A stretch of DNA of 6,407 nt. It comes from DASWTL01 sp036405495 (GTDB lineage Bacteria > Bacteroidota > Bacteroidia > Sphingobacteriales > Sphingobacteriaceae). This document shows, one piece after another, positions 1 through 5,665 of the stretch. Under the pieces are notes generated by a model. That model saw only the letters and a program-made list of their open reading frames with translations. It was not told where the DNA came from and made no database searches. Within the stretch, counting starts at the first letter, position 1. Each line of letters opens with the position of its first letter. The stretch lies in the NCBI GenBank assembly GCA_036405495.1, contig DASWXL010000198.1, positions 1 to 6,407 of the forward strand. Reading direction: 5' to 3'. Made by a program: the position numbers and the translations under genes.

Positions 1-246
1 TGCACATGCCATGTAATCTGACACTTTATATACATCCATCAGATTCCGGAATGCGGCAAAGGTCTTGACCAGATCATCGGCTTTTTTTTCGGAGATCTTC
101 TTATCCAAAAAAGCATCATCCCCTAACCTTAACGGAACACGTATCAGCGAATTCTTTTTAGAAGAAACTTCCCGGCCGTTAATCACAACTTCGGCGATCA
201 ACAGCCTTACGGCGTTAGAACCAACGTCAATAGCAGCGTATCTCAA
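1..246 (-). CDS. ppx: Exopolyphosphatase, Ppx/GppA family (N-terminal part; continues past the left edge)
   Basis: Ppx/GppA phosphatases hydrolyse terminal phosphates of inorganic polyphosphate or pppGpp in the cytoplasm and share the actin-like ASKHA ATPase fold. The 82 visible codons carry the family's first phosphate-binding motif, AIDVGSNAVRLLI at residues 5-17, and the conserved stretch RVPLRLGDD at about 36-44; the last residues, DYMACA, match the run into the family's usual ACATSAMR segment. No ATG or GTG precedes the motif: the reading frame opens just after the ppk stop codon as TTC AAA TTG, so TTG at 246-244 is the only credible start, and the next in-frame Met is far inside the domain. 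It lies 6 bases after ppk in the same frame and direction, which suggests an operon and translational coupling. Exopolyphosphatase is favoured over pppGpp phosphatase from the ppk context; the sequence alone does not separate them. Confidence 0.9.
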   Translation of the reverse strand, partial: MRYAAIDVGSNAVRLLIAEVVINGREVSSKKNSLIRVPLRLGDDAFLDKKISEKKADDLVKTFAAFRNLMDVYKVSDYMACA

Positions 247-252
247 TTTGAA

Positions 253-2307
253 CTATTTTTTATGTTTAAGGTATGTATATATATCTTCCTGCGCCCGGTA
301 AGGGATGTTGCCGGCTTTTTTGTAACGATTACTGTTAATCGCATCTATTTCGCGCGACTTCACATTATCGCGGAGCTGAATGTTGATGATATCAAGAATC
401 TCCCGCTTTATATTAACGTCGAGCACCGGAAACCCGACTTCAACACGGTGATCCAGATTGCGGGTCATGAGATCAGCCGACGACAAATAGACCGACTCAT
501 TGCCACCATTCAGAAATATCCATACACGAGCATGCTCCAGGAATTTATCAATGATACTAACAACCTCAATATTGGTACTGAACCCCTCCACGCCGGGAAC
601 GAGGCAACACATTCCGCGAACAATTACTTTCACTTTAACACCCTCATTACTGGCCTGATAGAGCTTTCGTACGATATCCTCATCACAGAGGCTGTTCATT
701 TTCAGCGTAATACCCGCAGCGCTGCCTTGCCTGGCCAGGCGAATTTCATTATCAACAAGGTCATAAAACTTTTGACGGCTTTCGAGCGGCGAAACGACCA
801 GGTGCTTATACCCCCGGTAAAAAACCTTTTGTTCGAGTCCTTGGAATAACCTGACCAGCTCGGCAGTGATTCCTTTGTGGGCAGTAAACAGGCTATGATC
901 ACAATATAACATTGCCGTTTTTTCATTGAAGTTCCCCGTGGCCAGAATCGCATAATGAACCTTTTTGCCTTTTTCTATACGGGTGATCAGGCAAATTTTA
1001 GAATGCACCTTGTAATCCAGTATCCCATAGTTGACATAAACTCCTTCCTCCTCAAGCCGGTTTGTCCAGTAAATATTGGCCTGCTCATCGAAACGGGCTT
1101 TCAGTTCGAGCAGAACTTTAACACGTTTTCCGTTTTTGGCAGCATTGATGAGCGCATGAATAACACGGGAGTTCTCTGCCAGCCGGTACAGGGTTATACT
1201 AATGTCCTGAACCTTCGGATCAATAGCGGCTTCCCGTAAAATATGGATCGTGTAGTCGAACGACTGATACGGCAGATTGACAAGGTAATCACGTTTGGTG
1301 ATCTGTGAAAACATGCTTTTTCCGGTACTCAGCTCCCTTATAGACAATGGCTCGATCTTCGGATAAACAAGTTCCGGCCGTCCTACATTCGGGAAATTGA
1401 TAAAATCCTTAAAGTTATGGTACCTGTTTCCGGGGATCAGGCCTTCCGAACCAAGGTCCAGCTGCGCAACCAGATAGGTTAGCATGTCATGCGGCATATC
1501 ACTATCGTACAGCAGTCGCATAGGCTTTCCTTTTTTTCTCTTTTGCAGGCTTTTTGTCAAAGTATCAATGAACTTCTCACTCACATCACGGTCAAAGTCG
1601 AGTTCGGAATCGCGGGTCAGCTGTATAGAGAACGCTTCTATATGTTCATATTCGAAAATAAAGAAGATATCATCAAGACAATAGCGGATAATGTCATCTA
1701 ACAGAATAATAAACTTCAGGTCATTGGTCTCGGGCAAAACCAGAAAACGGTCTAGAAGATCACTTGGAATTTCGATCAATGCATAACGAATCTTCTCCTT
1801 GTTTGCAGCCCGGCTCAGTTTTACAAAAAAGTAGATCGCACGATCCTTCAGTTCCGGAAGCTGCTTGTCGTTATCAAGCATCACCGGCACCAGGTCAGAA
1901 AGAATCTCTTCGCGGAAGTAGTTCCTCACAAAGCGGCCGCGCGTTACATTTAACTGCTTCTCGTTAAGAATGAATATTTTTTCTTCGGCAAGCTGCTTGC
2001 TGATCTCATCCTCAAAAAGGTGATTGAAACGCCTCTCCTGGCGTACAACAATGTTTTTTATGAGGTTAAGCGTCTTTTTCGGACTAAATCCCAAAACTTC
2101 CTTAGCCTTGGTATTAACGTTGGTAAGACGGGTAAGCGTTGCTACCCTTACCCGGTAAAATTCATCGAGGTTTGAAGCGAATATGGCTAAAAAGCGAATT
2201 CGCTCGATCAACGGCACGCCCGGATCTGCAGCCTCCTGCAATACGCGCTCATTGAAGTAAAGCCAGCTGATCTCGCGATTCGTAAAGGGTATGGTGCTTT
2301 TGGGCAT
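253..2307 (-). CDS. ppk: Polyphosphate kinase (PPK1)
   Basis: PPK1 reversibly makes inorganic polyphosphate from ATP through a phosphohistidine intermediate, usually as a membrane-associated oligomer. The product is 684 residues, close to the 688 of E. coli Ppk. The N domain begins with FTNREISWLYFNERVLQEA. With the ATG at 2307 as residue 1, the catalytic residues fall at the E. coli numbers: R375 (TLYRLAE), R405 (KARFDEQAN), H435 (KVHSK, the phosphorylated histidine), Y468 (AMLYCD) and H592 (FLEHARVW). ATGNFNEKTA and the C2 motif SADLMTRNLDHRVEVGFPV are also present. The frame stays open to a TTG at 2328, but that adds seven nonconserved residues, so the ATG is preferred. No Shine-Dalgarno sequence precedes the ATG, as is common in this phylum. 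It is followed at once by ppx and preceded by a lysine-rich protein gene on the same strand. Confidence 0.97.
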   Translation of the reverse strand: MPKSTIPFTNREISWLYFNERVLQEAADPGVPLIERIRFLAIFASNLDEFYRVRVATLTRLTNVNTKAKEVLGFSPKKTLNLIKNIVVRQERRFNHLFEDEISKQLAEEKIFILNEKQLNVTRGRFVRNYFREEILSDLVPVMLDNDKQLPELKDRAIYFFVKLSRAANKEKIRYALIEIPSDLLDRFLVLPETNDLKFIILLDDIIRYCLDDIFFIFEYEHIEAFSIQLTRDSELDFDRDVSEKFIDTLTKSLQKRKKGKPMRLLYDSDMPHDMLTYLVAQLDLGSEGLIPGNRYHNFKDFINFPNVGRPELVYPKIEPLSIRELSTGKSMFSQITKRDYLVNLPYQSFDYTIHILREAAIDPKVQDISITLYRLAENSRVIHALINAAKNGKRVKVLLELKARFDEQANIYWTNRLEEEGVYVNYGILDYKVHSKICLITRIEKGKKVHYAILATGNFNEKTAMLYCDHSLFTAHKGITAELVRLFQGLEQKVFYRGYKHLVVSPLESRQKFYDLVDNEIRLARQGSAAGITLKMNSLCDEDIVRKLYQASNEGVKVKVIVRGMCCLVPGVEGFSTNIEVVSIIDKFLEHARVWIFLNGGNESVYLSSADLMTRNLDHRVEVGFPVLDVNIKREILDIINIQLRDNVKSREIDAINSNRYKKAGNIPYRAQEDIYTYLKHKK

Positions 2308-2349
2308 GTGTAAAACGAGCAGTCCCAACCTCTGTACAGGTCAGGACCG

Positions 2350-2378
2350 CAAAGCTGAAAATTCTATTGTTAATTCAA
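2350..2378 (-). promoter_or_regulatory. Candidate ppk promoter (Bacteroidota type)
   Basis: On the minus strand TTG (2378-2376) is followed after 18 bases by CAGCTTTG (2357-2350), a one-mismatch version of the Bacteroidota -7 element TAnnTTTG. The predicted transcript would start about 40 bases upstream of the ppk ATG. A 12-bp perfect palindrome AATATTAATATT (2377-2388) overlaps the upstream element. The first base of the -7 box is off consensus, and ppk may instead be read through from the lysine-rich gene, so this is only a candidate. Confidence 0.3.
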
Positions 2379-2433
2379 TATTAATATTACTTACTCTTTA
2401 ACTACAACAGATCTGTTTCAAATGTTCTTCTCT

Positions 2434-2946
2434 TCAGCTATGTCCATTCATCAATCCTGCATCGTCATGGTCATTGCCAGCCTGATTTCGCCTGACTTTC
2501 TTACGTTTTGAATGACTGTTTTCAGAAGCACCCTCTGTTTCGGTTAATGTATCGGCCCCGGTTGCTGTTACAGCCACCGATGGAAGCCGTACACCGGCGG
2601 ACAGCTTCCTGGGTCCCGATTTGTCACCCGTCGCTTTCGTGGCTTTCTCCACAACCTTCTGCGCCTTATTCAGTTCTTTCTTCCCGGTCGGCTTAGTATC
2701 ATCCACCTTCTTTTTATCAAGCTTAAGATCTGCTGTGCTGGTTTCTGACGACACTGCGATGAGCTTCTTTGCCAGTCGTTTACCGATCTTACGGATATCT
2801 TCCGCGATTATGTCGGCATTATGGCCCAAATTTTTTATCGCGGCTGTCAACTTATCTGTAATGTTCGTTTCCAGTTCTTTTCTGAAAGTCTTTCGCGAAG
2901 ACTTTTTTTCTGCTTGTTTAACCGTTTTTGCTTTTGTTGCTTTCAT
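2434..2946 (-). CDS. Lysine-rich protein of unknown function, upstream of ppk
   Basis: I do not recognise a named family. The 170-residue product is strongly basic at its N-terminus and very lysine-rich (30 Lys, 9 Arg). Residues 1-20 are Lys/Thr/Ala rich (MKATKAKTVK...), 20-66 look like two amphipathic helices (KELETNITDKLTAAIKNL; DIIAEDIRKIGKRLAKKLI), and 67-170 look disordered, first with alternating Lys and Asp/Thr, then a Thr/Ser/Glu stretch, a basic cluster SKRKKVRR (146-153) and an acidic, His-containing tail. No signal peptide or membrane segment is visible. The open frame extends upstream to 3294, but that part lies antisense to yajQ, so the ATG at 2946 is chosen. The gene sits 126 bases upstream of ppk on the same strand. 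The composition suits binding to a polyanion such as DNA or polyphosphate; this is inference. Confidence 0.75.
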   Translation of the reverse strand: MKATKAKTVKQAEKKSSRKTFRKELETNITDKLTAAIKNLGHNADIIAEDIRKIGKRLAKKLIAVSSETSTADLKLDKKKVDDTKPTGKKELNKAQKVVEKATKATGDKSGPRKLSAGVRLPSVAVTATGADTLTETEGASENSHSKRKKVRRNQAGNDHDDAGLMNGHS

Positions 2947-3039
2947 ATTCAGGATTTTGAAGTGAAGAAAAGATGAGCTTCTTTTGTTTAAAATTAAATC
3001 TATCGATATAACTTTATAAAAACAATTAACCCAGCGATT
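2947..3039. promoter_or_regulatory. Divergent promoter region between the lysine-rich gene and yajQ
   Basis: This 93-base AT-rich gap separates two divergent genes and should hold both promoters. Plus strand, towards yajQ: TTTG at 2983-2986 and TAACTTTA at 3009-3016, 22 bases apart, giving a leader of roughly 15-20 bases. Minus strand, towards the lysine-rich gene: TTG at 3025-3023 and TAGATTTA at 3002-2995, 20 bases apart. Both -7 candidates match TAnnTTTG except for the final base. The two predicted promoters interleave, and the 8-bp palindrome TATCGATA (3001-3008) lies between their -7 boxes. No Shine-Dalgarno sequence is seen for either gene. Confidence 0.4.
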
Positions 3040-3531
3040 ATGCCCTCCTTTGATATTGTAAGTAAGATTGACGGTCAAACCCTTGACAATGCGATCAATA
3101 ACGCAAAGAAAGAAATACTGAACCGGTACGATTTCAATGATTCGAAAAGTACGGTAGAACTTGACAAAAAGACGAACGAGATTACGATTGTAACCGAAAA
3201 CGATATGCGGCTTAAGGCCATTATTGATTCGATTATTTCCCGAATGATGAAGCAGAACCTCGATCCTAAAAGTATGGACATGGGGAAAGATCATTTTGCC
3301 TCCGGTAATATGATCCGAAAAGAAATCAAGATCAAGGAAGGGGTTGACAAAGAGGCCGCCAAGAAGATCGTTAAAAAGATCAAAGACAGCGGATTAAAGG
3401 TACAGGCCTCTATCATGGACGATCAGGTGCGGGTTCAGGGAAAAAAGATCGATGATCTCCAGGCCGTGATCAGTCTTTGCCGGGGTGAAGATTTCGGCCA
3501 GCCGCTGCAATACATTAATATGCGGAATTAA
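3040..3531 (+). CDS. yajQ: YajQ family nucleotide-binding protein (UPF0234/DUF520)
   Basis: YajQ proteins are small cytoplasmic proteins with two RNP-like folds; E. coli YajQ binds nucleotides and RNA, and the Xanthomonas homologue is a cyclic-di-GMP effector. The 163-residue product has the family's usual length and opens with the diagnostic MPSFDIVSKID, followed by LDNAINNAKKEILNRYDF (16-33) and the long lysine-rich helix of the second half, KEGVDKEAAKKIVKKIKDSGLKVQASI (98-124). It closes with RVQGKKIDDLQAVISLC and the conserved DFGQPLQYINMR. The ATG is the only sensible start because the family motif begins at residue 1. The next gene begins on the last base of its stop codon, so the two are almost certainly cotranscribed. 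Whether this homologue binds cyclic-di-GMP cannot be read from the sequence. Confidence 0.96.
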   Translation: MPSFDIVSKIDGQTLDNAINNAKKEILNRYDFNDSKSTVELDKKTNEITIVTENDMRLKAIIDSIISRMMKQNLDPKSMDMGKDHFASGNMIRKEIKIKEGVDKEAAKKIVKKIKDSGLKVQASIMDDQVRVQGKKIDDLQAVISLCRGEDFGQPLQYINMRN

Positions 3532-3965
3532 TGGATAACGTTGAAATTTCCACTGATGTATCTCGACTGGATATCGAATTAATACATCGTTTCCTCTCCC
3601 TCCACAGCTATTGGGCGAAAGGCATCCCGTTGGAGACCGTTCAGCGTTCGATTGAAAACTCATTATGCTTCGGGGTTTACGTCAATGAAGAGCAAGTAGG
3701 ATTTGCGAGATTGATCACCGACAAAGCTACTTTTGCGTATCTGGCAGACGTTTTCATCCTGCCGGACCATCAGGGAAAGGGCCTTGCAGGAAAGCTTATG
3801 GTAAGCATACAATCTCATCGTGACCTCCATGGGCTGCGCCGGTGGGTTCTGGCAACCGCTGACGCCCACGGACTATACGAGCAATTTGGTTTTCGCCCCC
3901 TGTCGCAGCCTGACCGGTTTATGGAGATCAGGAACCCGGAAGTGTATCGCCGGTCGGACTTATAA
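3531..3965 (+). CDS. GNAT family N-acetyltransferase
   Basis: This 144-residue protein is a single GNAT domain that should transfer an acyl group from acetyl-CoA to an amine; the substrate is unknown. The N-terminal helix region carries the LHSYWAKGIPLETVQRSIENS segment (24-44) seen in one stand-alone bacterial GNAT subgroup. Strand beta4 and motif A follow: LADVFILPDHQGKGLAGKLM (71-90), with the acetyl-CoA pyrophosphate loop Q81-G82-K83-G84-L85-A86. Motif B is ATADAHGLYEQFGFRPL (108-124), where Tyr116 sits at the usual general-acid position. Its ATG shares one base with the yajQ stop (TAATG), a stop-start overlap typical of coupled translation. yceH begins 18 bases after its stop. A functional link with YajQ is possible but not shown. 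Confidence 0.94.
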   Translation: MDNVEISTDVSRLDIELIHRFLSLHSYWAKGIPLETVQRSIENSLCFGVYVNEEQVGFARLITDKATFAYLADVFILPDHQGKGLAGKLMVSIQSHRDLHGLRRWVLATADAHGLYEQFGFRPLSQPDRFMEIRNPEVYRRSDL

Positions 3966-3983
3966 AAATTAAAGAATAACAAT

Positions 3984-4628
3984 ATGGAAAAGGAACTCCC
4001 GGTACTTGACGCTGCTGAAATACGTGTTCTTGGATCTTTGATGGAGAAAAGCAGGACAACACCGGACTATTATCCGATGTCACTGAACGGACTAACGGCA
4101 GCGTGTAACCAGAAAACGTCACGAAATCCATTGGTCCAGTATGATGAAGAAACGGTAATATCTGCGTTAGATTCGCTGAAAAAGCGCGGCTTGATCTCAA
4201 CGGTAACCGGAGGATCAAGCCGGACGACAAAATACAGGCATAATTTTACCATCGTTTATCCTTTAGTACCATCAGAGATCGTACTGATCAGCCTGCTGCT
4301 GTTGAGAGGCCCTCAAACGCCGGGTGAGTTAAATACCAATTCGGGAAGAATGTATGAATTCGAATCGCTTGAGGAGGTGCAATCAGTGTTGGAAAAGCTG
4401 TCGCAGGGAGATAATCCTTTTGTGGTTCAGCTGCCGCGTCGGGCCGGTCAAAAAGAACTGCGTTATATGCATTTGCTCGGAGGAGCCCCTGATCCCGATC
4501 AATATGAGCAAAAAACAGTTGCCGGAAGCAACTCCACTGATATTGAGGCCCGCCTGGCAAAGGTTGAGCTTGAACTGGCCGAATTGAAAGTGGCATTCGG
4601 GAAATTAATGAAGGAATGGATCGGGTAA
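3984..4628 (+). CDS. yceH: YceH family protein (DUF480, UPF0502)
   Basis: YceH proteins are conserved proteins of uncertain function built of two winged-helix domains, so a nucleic-acid-binding or regulatory role is plausible but unproven. The 214-residue product is nearly the length of E. coli YceH (215). It starts with the signature LDAAEIRVLGSLMEKSRTTP (8-27), then YYPMSLNGLTAACNQKTSRNP (29-49), strongly diagnostic of the family. The first winged helix covers about 6-90, the second about 95-165, including LRGPQTPGEL (107-116) and the FVVQLPRRAGQKELRY wing (146-161). Residues 186-212 form a Leu/Glu/Lys heptad-like helix (IEARLAKVELELAELKVAFG), a likely coiled coil. It lies 18 bases after the GNAT gene in a probable operon. 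No Shine-Dalgarno sequence precedes the ATG, only AT-rich sequence. Confidence 0.95.
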   Translation: MEKELPVLDAAEIRVLGSLMEKSRTTPDYYPMSLNGLTAACNQKTSRNPLVQYDEETVISALDSLKKRGLISTVTGGSSRTTKYRHNFTIVYPLVPSEIVLISLLLLRGPQTPGELNTNSGRMYEFESLEEVQSVLEKLSQGDNPFVVQLPRRAGQKELRYMHLLGGAPDPDQYEQKTVAGSNSTDIEARLAKVELELAELKVAFGKLMKEWIG

Positions 4629-4745
4629 CGATCAAAGGCAGAATGAAGCGGATGAGAGTTATCTAATGTCACTGACAATAGTGATTAATATCATTCTTAT
4701 AAGTCCAACCCTGGCTCATATTTACAGCAACTTAAATCCACTACA
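4629..4745. other. Intergenic gap before hpf, no convincing promoter
   Basis: The 117 bases between yceH and hpf contain only a weak inverted repeat, TCACT (4669-4673) and AGTGA (4680-4684), with a 6-base loop and no T-run. There is no TTG upstream element in the plus direction and no clear TAnnTTTG box. It could be a small mRNA stem or part of an hpf leader; I see no ORF or RNA gene here. Confidence 0.3.
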
Positions 4746-5063
4746 ATGAACATCACAATTCAATCCATTCATTTCACTGCCAATGCTGCATTATTAGATT
4801 TCGTTGAAACAAAGGTAAAGAAGCTCGGCACCTTTTATTCGAATATTTTGCATGCGGAAATCTATTTGAAACTCGAGCCGTCTGAAACAGACGAAAACAA
4901 AGTAGCTGAAATAAAACTTAATATTCCCGGTAGCTCATTGTTTGCCAAAGAACGCTGTAAAACCTTCGAGGAATCAACCGATCTTGCTATCGAGTCGCTC
5001 GTCCGGCAACTGGAAAAACAAAAGAGGCGCGAACAGACTCAGCCCTCTGCATTATCAAATTAA
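4746..5063 (+). CDS. hpf: Hibernation promoting factor, short form (HPF/RaiA family)
   Basis: HPF/RaiA proteins bind the small ribosomal subunit at the mRNA/tRNA channel in stationary phase and silence ribosomes. The 105-residue product is a single N-terminal HPF domain with no C-terminal dimerisation domain, so it is the short type. The beta-alpha-beta-beta-beta-alpha order is visible: MNITIQSIHF (1-10), the helix NAALLDFVETKVKKLGTFY (13-31), strands HAEIYLKLE and KVAEIKLNIPG, then the helix ESTDLAIESLVRQLEKQKRR (76-95), whose basic end fits rRNA contact. The family usually reads D(D/S)..YAAID before that last helix, here ESTDLAIE, which is within normal variation. It is separated from yceH by 117 bases, so it may have its own promoter, and is followed 25 bases later by a secreted protein gene. 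Confidence 0.93.
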   Translation: MNITIQSIHFTANAALLDFVETKVKKLGTFYSNILHAEIYLKLEPSETDENKVAEIKLNIPGSSLFAKERCKTFEESTDLAIESLVRQLEKQKRREQTQPSALSN

Positions 5064-5088
5064 ATAATACCGCTTTAACCTAAAAAAG

Positions 5089-5445
5089 ATGAAAACGCTC
5101 GTATCGATCTTCCTTGCCAGCCTTCTGTCCTTTACCGCAAGCGCGCAGGATCAGGCCTCAGCGGGAAAGCAGGAAGTAAAAGAAATCAGAAACCAGGTGG
5201 TAGAAGCTGCCTGCGGTGAGTGCATGTTCGAAATGCCAGGCAAAGGTTGTGATCTTGCGATCCGCATCAACGGAAAACGATACTTTGTTGACGGAACTGA
5301 TATTGATGATCATGGAGATGCACACGGAAAAGACGGCTTCTGCAACGCCGTGCGAAAAGCATCGGTGTCCGGAACAATTGAAAACAACCGTTTTAAAGCA
5401 ACTTCGTTTAAACTTCTTGCAGAGGAGAAAAAGAAACAGTCCTGA
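5089..5445 (+). CDS. Small secreted Cys/His-containing protein, probably DUF6370
   Basis: The 118-residue product has a clear Sec signal peptide: MK start, hydrophobic TLVSIFLASLLSFT, and a signal peptidase I site after TASA, with Gln20 following, so it is not a lipoprotein. The mature domain contains VVEAACGECMFEMPGKGCDLAIRINGKRYFVDG and DDHGDAHGKDGFCNAVRKASVSGTI, with Cys42, Cys45, Cys54 and Cys85 and His75 and His79. I recall this pattern from Bacteroidota proteins labelled DUF6370; the label is from memory. Function is unknown. The CxxC pair plus a further Cys and His residues suggests disulfides or bound metal in the periplasm; this is inference. It lies 25 bases after hpf and ends just before a strong hairpin terminator, so it is the last gene of the plus-strand block. 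Confidence 0.88.
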   Translation: MKTLVSIFLASLLSFTASAQDQASAGKQEVKEIRNQVVEAACGECMFEMPGKGCDLAIRINGKRYFVDGTDIDDHGDAHGKDGFCNAVRKASVSGTIENNRFKATSFKLLAEEKKKQS

Positions 5446-5452
5446 AGCAGCG

Positions 5453-5484
5453 TCACAAAGGCTTCCGCATGGAAGCCTTTGTGA
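5453..5484. terminator. Hairpin terminator between converging genes, probably bidirectional
   Basis: A perfect 14-bp stem, TCACAAAGGCTTCC with GGAAGCCTTTGTGA, encloses the 4-base loop GCAT. It starts 7 bases after the stop of the secreted protein gene on the plus strand and 7 bases after the stop of the small membrane ORF on the minus strand. On the plus strand it is followed by the modest T-rich stretch TCGTTTCT; on the minus strand the following bases are not T-rich. The placement supports termination of both converging transcripts, more securely in the plus direction. Confidence 0.85.
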
Positions 5485-5491
5485 TCGTTTC

Positions 5492-5605
5492 TCAAACCAG
5501 CATAATGACAGCGTATGCGATCAGCCCTAAGATACTTCCGCTTCCTCCGATCAGTAAAGAATAATATACCCATTCTGAAACATATACTTCCCGTTGAATC
5601 TTCAT
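5492..5605 (-). CDS. Small predicted membrane protein, 37 residues
   Basis: I do not recognise this protein. It reads M-K-I-Q-R-E-V-Y-V-S-E-W-V-Y-Y-S (1-16), then a hydrophobic segment SLLIGGSGSILGLIAYAV (16-33) and IMLV before a TGA stop. One transmembrane helix with a glycine/serine-rich first half fits residues 12-37, with the short charged N-terminus probably cytoplasmic. The evidence for a real gene is the Shine-Dalgarno sequence AAGGAGG with GGAGG at 5616-5612, 6 bases before the ATG, which is the best in the window and unusual in a genome where other genes lack one. The stop codon sits 7 bases before the shared hairpin terminator. It lies 60 bases downstream of the sugar transferase gene on the same strand, so it may be its last cotranscribed gene. 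Function unknown; there is no visible match to KdpF- or CydX-type small subunits. Confidence 0.7.
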   Translation of the reverse strand: MKIQREVYVSEWVYYSLLIGGSGSILGLIAYAVIMLV

Positions 5606-5620
5606 TGCCAGCCTCCTTTT

Positions 5621-5664
5621 TAACACCTTTATACAACCATAACAAATAAAGGCAGATAGTGTTA
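5621..5664 (-). promoter_or_regulatory. Possible two-stem leader upstream of the small membrane ORF
   Basis: In the gap between the sugar transferase stop and the small ORF, two nested complementary pairs occur: TAACAC (5621-5626) with GTGTTA (5659-5664), and CTTTAT (5627-5632) with ATAAAG (5646-5651). They would stack into a 12-bp helix with a 13-base apical loop and a 7-base bulge (5652-5658). The base of the stem ends 4 bases from the GGAGG. No T-run follows in either direction, so it does not look like a terminator. The stems are AT-rich, so chance pairing is possible. Confidence 0.35.
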
Positions 5665-5665
5665 G

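Noticed and set aside
262..849. 195-codon open frame on the plus strand inside ppk
   Set aside because: It is antisense to conserved Ppk C-terminal domains and shows no recognisable domain.
2947..3294. Upstream extension of the lysine-rich ORF to 3294 on the minus strand
   Set aside because: It runs antisense through the start of yajQ, which is a certain gene, and its composition changes abruptly at the ATG at 2946.
4669..4684. Inverted repeat TCACT/AGTGA after yceH as a terminator
   Set aside because: The stem is only 5 bp and no T-run follows.
5629..5640. Three-codon mini-ORF (ATG GTT GTA TAA, minus strand) inside the leader of the small membrane ORF
   Set aside because: It has no Shine-Dalgarno sequence and is short enough to be chance.
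5310..5645. 111-codon minus-strand open frame across the terminator
   Set aside because: It overlaps the secreted protein gene antisense, crosses the hairpin terminator and lies in a different frame from the well-supported 37-residue ORF.
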